From: an uncultured Bacteroidales bacterium
GTDB taxonomy: Bacteria; Bacteroidota; Bacteroidia; Bacteroidales; WCHB1-69
Reading direction: 5' to 3'
Length of the DNA: 9,563 nt
Assembly: GCA_900321845.1 (NCBI GenBank)
Contig: ONXT01000144.1
Coordinates: 1 to 9,563, forward strand
Shown one piece after another: positions 1 to 6,640 of the stretch. A program made the position numbers and the translations under genes. Each line of letters begins with the position of its first letter. The stretch's first letter is position 1. The notes beneath the pieces were generated by a model. That model saw only the letters and a program-made list of their open reading frames with translations. It did not search any database and was not told the origin of the DNA.

Positions 1-101
1 AATCCTCCCCTTCACCTCTCGTAAAAAACACGCAGCGATATTGATGATTCCGTGATGGTGAATCCGACAAGATTAAAGGGGATGATTAACAAAAAAATAT
101 G

Positions 102-109
102 TATTTTTG
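102..109 (+). promoter_or_regulatory. Bacteroidota -7 promoter box for sppA
   Basis: TATTTTTG matches the TAnnTTTG -7 consensus of the Bacteroidota primary sigma factor exactly. A start roughly 5-8 bases downstream would give a leader of about 20 bases before the ATG at 134. No TTTG -33 element is evident at the usual 19-21 base spacing. The box matters for gene calling, because a possible TTG start at 107 lies inside it and so can hardly be translated from this promoter. Inferred from motif and position only. Confidence 0.6.
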
Positions 110-133
110 CGCCCGAATTTTAATAACAAAATA

Positions 134-2044
134 ATGGAAGATAATTTCGATTACAGAGCTGAAGCGAATCAGACCGCTTCACAGTCAGAGCCACGGACAC
201 AACAATCACAACCTGCGCAGCCTATGCGCGGCAGAACACCGAAACCGCCGAAGCCGCAAAAGCCGGAAGGCCGCGGACGTAAATTCTGGCGCGTCGTCTT
301 CGGTTCCATGATTGGTTTCGTTCTGGGACAAGTGGTTATCAGCATCTTGGGCATCATTATGCTTTTTAACATGATGGTCAATATGGCTTCAAACCAATCC
401 TCGTCACTGACTGACAATACCGTATTGGATCTCAGACTCAATTCTGCGATCGTGGAGCGCGCCGACGAGGATGTGAATATGTTCGCCCTCTACACCACTC
501 CGAGCATCGCGCTGGACGATATTCTGAAATCCATCAAAGCCGCTGCCAAGGAGGACAACATCAAGGGTATCTCCATTAATACGGGCATGATGATGCAGGC
601 AAGTCCCGCCACACTGACGGAAATCCGCCGCGCACTGGAGGAATTCAAGAAGTCGGGCAAGTTCGTCTATGCCTACGGCGATTATTACGGGCAGGGAGCC
701 TACTACCTCGCCTCCGTCGCCGATTCCGTTTTCCTGAACCCTCAAGGGACGATGGACCTGCGCGGTATGAGCAGCCAGATTATGTTTTACAAAGGGCTCA
801 TCGACAAACTCGGCGTGGATGTGCAAGTGGTGAAATGCGGCAAATTCAAAAGTGCCGTGGAACCCTATCTGTTGGACAAGATGAGCGATGCCAACCGCGA
901 ACAGATGGAGGTTCTCCTGAATTCCATCTGGGGTGAGATGACAGCCCAAATCGCCCAATCCCGCCATCTCTCACAAGATGACATCAACAGGATTGCCGAT
1001 AGTCTGCTCGTTCGTAATGCCCACGACGCTTTGGAAAACAAACTTGTTGACAACTTGATTTATCGTAGCGATTATCACAAAATGCTTCGCGCTAAGCTGG
1101 GCGTTTCGGGAAAACAGAAAATCACTTTGCTTTCCGTGGAAGAGTATGCGAGCAATTTGTCGGAAAAGTCCCGTCTTTTGTCCAAGAACAAAATCGCCGT
1201 CATCTACGCGTATGGCGAAATCAATGATGGCAAGGGCAGCAGCAACACCATCGGCGATGTCACCCTTTGCAAGAGTATCCGCAAGGCTGTCGATGACAAA
1301 AGAGTGAAGGCCATCGTACTGCGCGTGAATTCGCCTGGCGGCAGTGCCCTCGCTTCCGAAATCATCTGGAATGAAATTGAAAACGCCAAGAAAGAGGGCA
1401 AAATCGTTGTTACCTCCATGGGCGACTATGCGGCCTCTGGCGGCTACTACATCTCCTGCAACTCCGACTACATCGTCGCAGAACCCACCACTCTCACCGG
1501 CTCCATCGGCGTGTTCGGCATCATCCCAAGCGTCGGCCGCTTCCTTGACACCAAACTCGGCATCACCACCGACGGCGTGAGCACCAACGCCCACTCCGAC
1601 GCCCTGAACGGTATGCGCCCGATGGACGAAACCGAGTATGCGTGGATGCAGAACAGCGTGGACCAGACTTACGATACCTTCCTCCAGCGCGTCTCCAACG
1701 GCCGCAAAATCGACAAAGCACAAGTCGATTCCATCGGTCAGGGCCGCGTATGGTCGGGCAAGGACGCCCTCGAAATCGGCCTCGTCGATCAACTCGGCAA
1801 TCTGGACGATGCCATCCAAATGGCTGCACAACTCGCCGACATCACTGATTATAAGGTGGTTTACCCTGAAAAGAAATCGTTCTTGGAACTGCTTCTCAGC
1901 AATGAAAGCAGCGGAAGGGAGAGGGTGAACGCGACCGTTCGTGAAGAACTCGGTGAACTCTATCCCGCCTACAATGCCATGAAGCAAATTCGTGACATGA
2001 AGGGTGTGCAAGCCCGTATGCCGATGGAAATTGTTGTCCGTTAG
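134..2044 (+). CDS. sppA: Signal peptide peptidase SppA, 67K type (peptidase family S49)
   Basis: Membrane-anchored serine protease expected to degrade cleaved signal peptides in the cytoplasmic membrane. The 636-residue product has a Pro/Gln/Lys-rich hydrophilic N-terminal tail (residues 1-50), one transmembrane segment (about 51-81), and two tandem S49 domains (about 100-320 and 350-590), the architecture of the long E. coli-type enzyme. The catalytic Lys is K239 in the KSAVEP motif of the first half. The nucleophile is S435 in MGDYAASGGYY of the second half. These match E. coli K209 and S409, so the enzyme looks active. I chose the ATG at 134 rather than the in-frame TTG at 107, which lies inside the promoter box. 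The steroid-reductase-like gene follows after 29 bases, suggesting co-transcription. No lpxK, a neighbour I associate with sppA in Bacteroides, is seen here. Confidence 0.95.
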   Translation: MEDNFDYRAEANQTASQSEPRTQQSQPAQPMRGRTPKPPKPQKPEGRGRKFWRVVFGSMIGFVLGQVVISILGIIMLFNMMVNMASNQSSSLTDNTVLDLRLNSAIVERADEDVNMFALYTTPSIALDDILKSIKAAAKEDNIKGISINTGMMMQASPATLTEIRRALEEFKKSGKFVYAYGDYYGQGAYYLASVADSVFLNPQGTMDLRGMSSQIMFYKGLIDKLGVDVQVVKCGKFKSAVEPYLLDKMSDANREQMEVLLNSIWGEMTAQIAQSRHLSQDDINRIADSLLVRNAHDALENKLVDNLIYRSDYHKMLRAKLGVSGKQKITLLSVEEYASNLSEKSRLLSKNKIAVIYAYGEINDGKGSSNTIGDVTLCKSIRKAVDDKRVKAIVLRVNSPGGSALASEIIWNEIENAKKEGKIVVTSMGDYAASGGYYISCNSDYIVAEPTTLTGSIGVFGIIPSVGRFLDTKLGITTDGVSTNAHSDALNGMRPMDETEYAWMQNSVDQTYDTFLQRVSNGRKIDKAQVDSIGQGRVWSGKDALEIGLVDQLGNLDDAIQMAAQLADITDYKVVYPEKKSFLELLLSNESSGRERVNATVREELGELYPAYNAMKQIRDMKGVQARMPMEIVVR

Positions 2045-2073
2045 ACGTTACACTTGTTACTTCGTATCTCTTT

Positions 2074-2862
2074 ATGACAGCTTTTAATATTTACCTGTTA
2101 ATCATGATTGGCATTGCGCTAGTCGTGTTCATATCACTTTATTTCGTGGATGCCGGCTATGGTTCGTTCATTTCGCCCAAGTGGGGCAAGGCCATCAACA
2201 ACAAGTTGGCGTGGTTTTTGATGGAGTTTCCCATCTTCCTCGCCATGATTGTCCTATGGCTCTGCTCTCCTCACAAATTCGATGTGGTGCCTTTCGTCTT
2301 TTTGCTCATTTTTGAAATGCACTATTTCCAGCGGTCGCTCGTTTTCCCGTGGATTATGAAGGGACACAGCAAGATGCCGTTCGCCATTATGTTCATGGGC
2401 ATCGCGTTCAATGTGTTGAACTCCATGATGCAAGGCTATTGGATTTTCTTTGAATCCTATAGGGTGAATTACTGCGTTTTTGGTATGCATTATACTGATA
2501 TTCAATGGCTTTGGTCGCCGCAGTTCATCATCGGCACCTTGCTATTCATTTTCGGCTTTGTCACGAACCTGCGTTCCGACTACATCATCCGCCACCTCCG
2601 CAAGGACGAGAACGACACGAAACACTACCTTCCCCAAACAGGAATGTTCAACTATGTGACCTCCGCCAACTATTTCGGGGAGTTGATGGAATGGCTCGGT
2701 TTTGCCATCCTCACGTGGTCGCTCGCCGGACTGGTGTTCTTCATCTGGACCGCCGCCAACCTCGTGCCCCGCGCCAATGCCATCTACAAGAAATACAATG
2801 TGGAATTCGCCGATGAGATGAAGGGCAAGCACCTCAAACGTGTCTTCCCGTTCATCTATTAG
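2074..2862 (+). CDS. Steroid 5-alpha-reductase family membrane protein (3-oxo-5-alpha-steroid 4-dehydrogenase-like)
   Basis: This 262-residue polytopic membrane protein belongs to the SRD5A family, which reduces the C4-C5 double bond of 3-oxo-steroids with NADPH. Length matches human SRD5A1 and SRD5A2 (about 255-260). Recalled SRD5A2 motifs align well: LAWFLMEFP puts E51 opposite human E57, HYFQRS (83-88) puts Y84 opposite Y91, and NLRSDYIIRHLRK (165-177), ANYFGELMEWLGFA (198-211) and the final PFIY match the conserved C-terminal domain. I count about six hydrophobic segments. It lies 29 bases after sppA and 47 before a lipoprotein gene. No hydroxysteroid dehydrogenase or 5-beta-reductase gene is adjacent, so a bile-acid or steroid pathway cannot be inferred from context. 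The native substrate may be a steroid or another enone or isoprenoid lipid. The family is secure; the substrate is not. Confidence 0.88.
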   Translation: MTAFNIYLLIMIGIALVVFISLYFVDAGYGSFISPKWGKAINNKLAWFLMEFPIFLAMIVLWLCSPHKFDVVPFVFLLIFEMHYFQRSLVFPWIMKGHSKMPFAIMFMGIAFNVLNSMMQGYWIFFESYRVNYCVFGMHYTDIQWLWSPQFIIGTLLFIFGFVTNLRSDYIIRHLRKDENDTKHYLPQTGMFNYVTSANYFGELMEWLGFAILTWSLAGLVFFIWTAANLVPRANAIYKKYNVEFADEMKGKHLKRVFPFIY

Positions 2863-2909
2863 TAACTTGAAACTCTCTCATACAGTTAATAACTAAATCA
2901 TAAAGAATC

Positions 2910-3827
2910 ATGAAAAAAACTGCATTTTTCTATCTGTTGATAATCATGGGATTGATTGTTTCGATTTCGGCTTGCAAAAGAAAGACGAACGACCTTTCAG
3001 CAAAGGAGGCGCAAGCCATTGCGGCGAAGGCAGACACACTGGTGGAAGCTGAGCCGGCTGGACTGCAAATCGACACGATTCGGAAGAGCTGTTTTTACAA
3101 GGCGAGCATCGACCGTCCGCTGTATGGTGAGTTGAGCTGTTATGTGGAGTGGCCTCTGAGTTTGGAGGGCGCCGACCTTTCGGAGCTTCAGCGTGCGCTG
3201 CTTCGGAAGACCTTCGGCGAGAAAAAATCCGCCGACATCCGCGAGGTTGTTGAAAATCTTTTTCGGGAATACGATCCGACTCACGAAACGCGTTGGACGC
3301 GCATCGACAAGATTCCCACGCGCACCGAAGAGAGTTGGGGCGAAGAACTTCCCAGCGACAACTATCCCATGGAAGATTCTTATACGCGCTATACTGTCAA
3401 GTTGGACTCCTATCAGGAGGAGTCCGGCTTGATTGAGTATTCCATTTATGTGGACTACAATACCGGCATGTTGATAGGGCCTTCTTACGGGGATATCCTC
3501 AACCACATCATTTTCGACACGAAAGCCGAAAAGTTGGTTCGCTTTAACGATGTTTTCGTTCCCGATGCACGCGCTTTTCTGATTGGGAAATTGCGGCGGG
3601 ATCCTGTAATGATGGAGAAATACGAATGTCTGTGGGGCGAGGACGATGATATGGGAATCAGCGACTTGCCAGAGAATTTCATGTTCAAAAACGGTTGTAT
3701 TTTCTTCGTCTTCCCGAAGTACGAGGCAGCGTGCGGTTCCGACGGCAGTGTTTGTCTCGGTGTGAAGCTGTCGGAGGTGAAGCGTTACCTGACCCCCTAT
3801 GGGGCGAAGTTGGTGAGTGGCTTGTAG
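2910..3827 (+). CDS. DUF3298 (RsiV/PdaC-like) lipoprotein of unknown function
   Basis: The 305-residue product starts with a lipoprotein signal peptide: basic MKK, a hydrophobic core, then the lipobox ISAC with lipidated C22. The residues after the Cys are KRKTN, with no acidic run like the Bacteroidota lipoprotein export signal, so I infer periplasm-facing anchoring rather than surface display. The C-terminal part resembles DUF3298: a GPSYGD..NHIIFDTKAEKLVRFNDVF segment (190-216) and a final FFVFPKYEAACGSDGSVCLGVKLSEVK-like stretch (265-291) that matches the family's aromatic 'yfspYeia..A.G' ending. The middle holds a charged region (90-160). Related domains occur in the anti-sigma factor RsiV and the deacetylase PdaC, but no catalytic motif is visible and no function is assigned. 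It converges on the EF-G gene. Confidence 0.8.
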   Translation: MKKTAFFYLLIIMGLIVSISACKRKTNDLSAKEAQAIAAKADTLVEAEPAGLQIDTIRKSCFYKASIDRPLYGELSCYVEWPLSLEGADLSELQRALLRKTFGEKKSADIREVVENLFREYDPTHETRWTRIDKIPTRTEESWGEELPSDNYPMEDSYTRYTVKLDSYQEESGLIEYSIYVDYNTGMLIGPSYGDILNHIIFDTKAEKLVRFNDVFVPDARAFLIGKLRRDPVMMEKYECLWGEDDDMGISDLPENFMFKNGCIFFVFPKYEAACGSDGSVCLGVKLSEVKRYLTPYGAKLVSGL

Positions 3828-3848
3828 GCGGCGAGCGTTGCAGGGGAG

Positions 3849-5915
3849 TTATACTCTCTTCTCTCTTCTTTCTTTGATGATTTCTTCCTGCTTGGCTGCG
3901 GGCATGGGCATGTATTGGTAGAACTCCATGGAGTAGTTGGCGCGGCCCGAGGTGATGTTGCGCAGCACGGTGGCGTAGCCGAACATCTCCATCAGCGGGA
4001 TGAAGCCGTCGAGTTTTTGGGAGCCCTTTCTGAAGCGGCGCATGTTCTCTACACGTCCGCGGCGTTTGTTGAGGTCGCGGGTGACATTGCCGATGAAGTC
4101 GTCGGGGGTGTTGACCTCCACCTTCATCACCGGTTCCATAATGATGGGGTCGGCGCGACGGAAGGCTTCCTTGAAGCACATTGCCGCGCACAGACGGAAG
4201 GCCATGTCGCTGGAATCAACGGGGTGGAAGGAGCCGTCCACGAGGATGCACTTCACATCCACAACGGGGTATTCGGCAATCGGGCTCTTCTCCATCGCGG
4301 CGCGCAAGCCCTTTTCCACAGAGGGGATGAACTCTTTGGGGATGACACCGCCCTTGGTGATGTCCACGAACTCGAAGCCCTTGCCCGGGTTGGGTTCGAA
4401 ACGGATGACGGTCTGTGCGTACTGTCCCTTGCCGCCGGTCTGCTTGGAGTGCTTGTAGTTGTATTCCACCGCTTTGGTGAGGGTTTCGCGGAAGGAGACG
4501 GAGGGCTGGCCGACGGTGATAGGCACTTTGAACTCGTCGCGGATGCGCTCCACGATGATTTCGAGGTGCAGCTCGCCCATGCCGGCGATGATGGTTTCTT
4601 CGGTCTCTTCGTCGAAATGGAAGTGGAAAGAGGGGTCCTCGTTGGTGAGCTTGGCGAGCGCTTCGCCCAGCTTGTCGCGGTTTTTCTTGTCCTCCAAGTT
4701 GACTTTCATCTCGATGACCGCCGGTGGCACGGAGATGGACTCGAGCAGGATGGGCTGGGACTCTTCGCAGAGGGTGTCGCCGGTGCGGGTGTATTTCATG
4801 CCAACGAGGGCGACGATTTCACCGCAGCCGGCTTCGCTGATTTCCTCGCGTTCCTTCGCCTTGATGCGGAAAATGCGGCCCACGCGCTCGTTCTTGCCCT
4901 TGTTTGTGTTGAGCACGCTCATGCCGCGGGTCAGCTTGCCGCTGAAGATGCGGATGAAGGTTTGTTGGCCGACATACGGGTCGTTGATGAGCTTGAAGGC
5001 GAGGGCGGAGAATTTCTCGTTGATGGAGGGATTGCGTTGGATGGTGCGGTCTTCATCGTCGGGGTCGTGGGCGTTTACTGCGCCGAGGTCGGCAGGGGAG
5101 GGAAGGTAGTCAACGATGGCGTCGAGGAGCAGTTGGATGCCCTTGTTCTTGTAGGCGGCGCCGCAGAGCACGGGGGTGACCACAAGCTTGAGCACGCATT
5201 CGCGGATGGCTTTTTTGAGCAGTTCCGTGCCGATTTCCTTGTCGTCAAGATAGAGTTCGGCGATTTCGTCGTTGAAATCGGAGAGCTTTTCAATCATGGC
5301 ACGGCGGGCCTCCTTGGCGGCGGGCACCAACTCTTCGGGGATTTCGCCCACGATGCGCTCCTTCTCAACGAAGGTGATGGCCTTCATCGTAACCAAGTCA
5401 ACCATTCCGAGGAAGGTGCTTTCGCTGCCGATGGGCATCTGGATGGGCATGGCGTTGGCACCGAGGTGTTTGTCCATTTGTGCGACCACTTCGTTGAAGT
5501 CGGCACCGACGCGATCCATCTTGTTGACGAAAGCGATGCGGGGCACGCGGTATTTGTCGGCTTGGTTCCACACGGTTTCGCTTTGTGGCTCCACACCTCC
5601 GACGGCGCAGAAAACGGCAACCATGCCGTCAATGACGCGCAGCGAACGCTCCACCTCGATGGTGAAATCCACGTGGCCTGGAGTGTCGATGAGGTTGATT
5701 TGATGGTCGTTCCAATGGGCGGTGATGGCTGCGGAGGCGATGGTGATGCCGCGCTCCTGCTCCTGTTTCATGAAGTCCATCGTGGCCTGCCCGTCGTGGG
5801 TCTCGCCGACCTTGCGTTTCTCGCCGGTGAAAAAGAGGATTCTTTCGGATACGGTGGTTTTGCCGGCATCAATGTGCGCGGCAATTCCGATGTTACGAAG
5901 TTTGGAAATTTGCAT
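3849..5915 (-). CDS. Elongation factor G (GTPase), probably a stand-alone second copy
   Basis: Ribosomal translocase GTPase of 688 residues, close to the usual 690-705. All G motifs are visible: P-loop AHIDAGKTT (13-21), RGIT (55-58), DTPGH with the catalytic H81 (77-81), NKMD (131-134) and CGAA (251-254). Domain II follows (about 300-395), then domain III with GMGELHLE (445-452). Domain IV has the loop YKHSKQTGGKGQYA (487-500) and the tip SFHPVDSSD (562-570), where H564 matches the tip His of E. coli EF-G. Domain V ends near EMFGYATVLRNITSGRA (643-659). It appears fully competent, unlike the GTP-hydrolysis-independent EF-G2 of Bacteroides. Neither flank carries rpsL, rpsG, rpsJ or tuf, so I suspect a paralog of the str-operon fusA. 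The name fusA is therefore withheld. Its own minus-strand promoter lies at 6016-6023. Confidence 0.95.
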   Translation of the reverse strand: MQISKLRNIGIAAHIDAGKTTVSERILFFTGEKRKVGETHDGQATMDFMKQEQERGITIASAAITAHWNDHQINLIDTPGHVDFTIEVERSLRVIDGMVAVFCAVGGVEPQSETVWNQADKYRVPRIAFVNKMDRVGADFNEVVAQMDKHLGANAMPIQMPIGSESTFLGMVDLVTMKAITFVEKERIVGEIPEELVPAAKEARRAMIEKLSDFNDEIAELYLDDKEIGTELLKKAIRECVLKLVVTPVLCGAAYKNKGIQLLLDAIVDYLPSPADLGAVNAHDPDDEDRTIQRNPSINEKFSALAFKLINDPYVGQQTFIRIFSGKLTRGMSVLNTNKGKNERVGRIFRIKAKEREEISEAGCGEIVALVGMKYTRTGDTLCEESQPILLESISVPPAVIEMKVNLEDKKNRDKLGEALAKLTNEDPSFHFHFDEETEETIIAGMGELHLEIIVERIRDEFKVPITVGQPSVSFRETLTKAVEYNYKHSKQTGGKGQYAQTVIRFEPNPGKGFEFVDITKGGVIPKEFIPSVEKGLRAAMEKSPIAEYPVVDVKCILVDGSFHPVDSSDMAFRLCAAMCFKEAFRRADPIIMEPVMKVEVNTPDDFIGNVTRDLNKRRGRVENMRRFRKGSQKLDGFIPLMEMFGYATVLRNITSGRANYSMEFYQYMPMPAAKQEEIIKERREKRV

Positions 5916-6008
5916 TTTTTTGTCTGGAATTTGTAATCAGTAATCTGGATTTTCTATTATAATATATTAAAAATCAATTTGTTATAAATAAAACAAGTTC
6001 CGATTTTT

Positions 6009-6041
6009 AAGTCGGCAAAGTTACACAAACTTTTCCGACTT
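6009..6041. repeat. 33-base inverted repeat covering the EF-G promoter
   Basis: The arms AAGTCGGcAAAGTT (6009-6022) and AACTTTtCCGACTT (6028-6041) pair at 13 of 14 positions around the 5-base loop ACACA. The only mismatch is 6016/6034. The minus-strand -7 box of the EF-G gene (6016-6023) falls inside the left arm and loop. On the plus strand the right arm runs into TTTTT (6040-6044), so it could resemble an intrinsic terminator in that direction, but no plus-strand gene upstream needs one. It may be an operator or a paired promoter element. Confidence 0.7.
6016..6023 (-). promoter_or_regulatory. Bacteroidota -7 promoter box for the EF-G gene
   Basis: Plus-strand CAAAGTTA reads TAACTTTG on the minus strand, an exact TAnnTTTG match. 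The implied start near 6010 gives an AT-rich leader of about 95 bases before the ATG at 5915. I see no -33 TTTG at normal spacing. The box lies within the dyad 6009-6041. Position supports it as the EF-G promoter, but it is not experimentally shown. Confidence 0.55.
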
Positions 6042-6119
6042 TTTATTCCACCATATTAAAAATTCAAATGATTGATGATTGTTCCGAATTTAAAAAGGCG
6101 ATTTGAGAAATTTATTTAT

Positions 6120-6127
6120 TACTTTTG
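6120..6127 (+). promoter_or_regulatory. Bacteroidota -7 promoter box for the YkvA-family gene
   Basis: TACTTTTG matches TAnnTTTG exactly and lies 20 bases before the ATG at 6148, implying a leader of only about 14 bases. A TTTG at 6102-6105 is upstream but only 14 bases away, shorter than the usual 19-21, so it is a doubtful -33 element. A TTG at 6103 that would extend the reading frame lies upstream of this box and is disfavoured. Confidence 0.55.
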
Positions 6128-6147
6128 CAGTCCGAAATCGAAGGCCC

Positions 6148-6573
6148 ATGGAACAGCAGTCCACCATCAGCGATATTCTTCATAGTATCGGGAAATACGT
6201 CACCGAGCATAGCGAGGCGCTGGCGAAGTATTTCTCGGAGTCGAAGCTGGTGCAAGCGGTGAAAAAATACGCAAAGCGCATCGGCTACGAAGCCACTTAC
6301 GGCATCCTGCTCCTCTATTACGTGGCTGCCAGTCCGAACACTCCCGCAAAAGACAAGGCAATCGTTCTCAGTGCATTAGGATACTTCATACTGCCTTTGG
6401 ATCTGATTTCCGATTTTATGCCGGTGATTGGATTTGCCGACGATATTGCTGCCATCAGCTGGGCGGTAAGTACAGTTTGGGTGAATATCACACCTGAAAT
6501 CAAAGAGAAGGCCAACGCCAAAATGCACGAATGGTTCAGCGATTTCAATGAACAGGAACCATCCAATAAGTAA
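6148..6573 (+). CDS. YkvA family protein (DUF1232)
   Basis: Small 141-residue protein. The DUF1232 core is clear at about residues 50-108: a YGILLLYYVAASPNTPAKDKA stretch, then ALGYFILPLDLISDFMPVIGFADD (76-99), the family hallmark (compare YFI.P.DLIPD..P..G..DD). The hydrophobic stretches at 51-61 and 71-92 suggest membrane association. No biochemical role is established for the family. The N-terminal 45 residues are predicted amphipathic helix, and the C-terminus is charged. I chose ATG 6148 over the upstream in-frame TTG at 6103 because the promoter box lies between them. It is divergent from EF-G and 67 bases before the GH20 gene, which may be read from the same transcript. Confidence 0.88.
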   Translation: MEQQSTISDILHSIGKYVTEHSEALAKYFSESKLVQAVKKYAKRIGYEATYGILLLYYVAASPNTPAKDKAIVLSALGYFILPLDLISDFMPVIGFADDIAAISWAVSTVWVNITPEIKEKANAKMHEWFSDFNEQEPSNK

Positions 6574-6640
6574 ACATTTCCAATCCGGCCGCCACTCGCT
6601 GATTGAACTTAATTTGTTATGAATCATTAAATTATAGATT

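Noticed and set aside
1..55. Possible 3' end of an upstream gene (open to a TGA at 53-55 in one frame and to a TGA at 42-44 in another)
   Set aside because: Under 20 codons, two competing frames and no recognisable motif. Not enough to call.
107..133. TTG start extending SppA by nine residues
   Set aside because: The TTG lies inside the exact -7 promoter box at 102-109, so it should not be in the main transcript. ATG 134 is the first sensible start.
971..2011. A 346-codon minus-strand open frame opposite sppA
   Set aside because: It is a shadow of the conserved S49 peptidase. It has no family motif and its composition is typical of antisense translation.
3793..3803. CCCC-TAT-GGGG mini-hairpin near the end of the lipoprotein gene as a terminator
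   Set aside because: Only a four-pair stem inside the coding sequence with no T-run after it on either strand. I see no convincing terminator in the 21-base convergent gap.
3915..5936. A 673-codon open frame on the plus strand, antisense to the EF-G gene
   Set aside because: The opposite strand encodes an unmistakable EF-G. The antisense translation is Val/Gly/Asp/His/Glu-rich with no recognisable motif, typical of a shadow frame created by the codon bias of a highly expressed gene.
6103..6147. TTG start extending the YkvA protein by 15 residues
   Set aside because: It lies upstream of the promoter box at 6120-6127, and the extension has no family match.
6574..6640. TTAATTTG before the GH20 gene as a -7 box
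   Set aside because: It deviates from TAnnTTTG at a conserved position and has no -33 partner. Read-through from the YkvA promoter is equally plausible.
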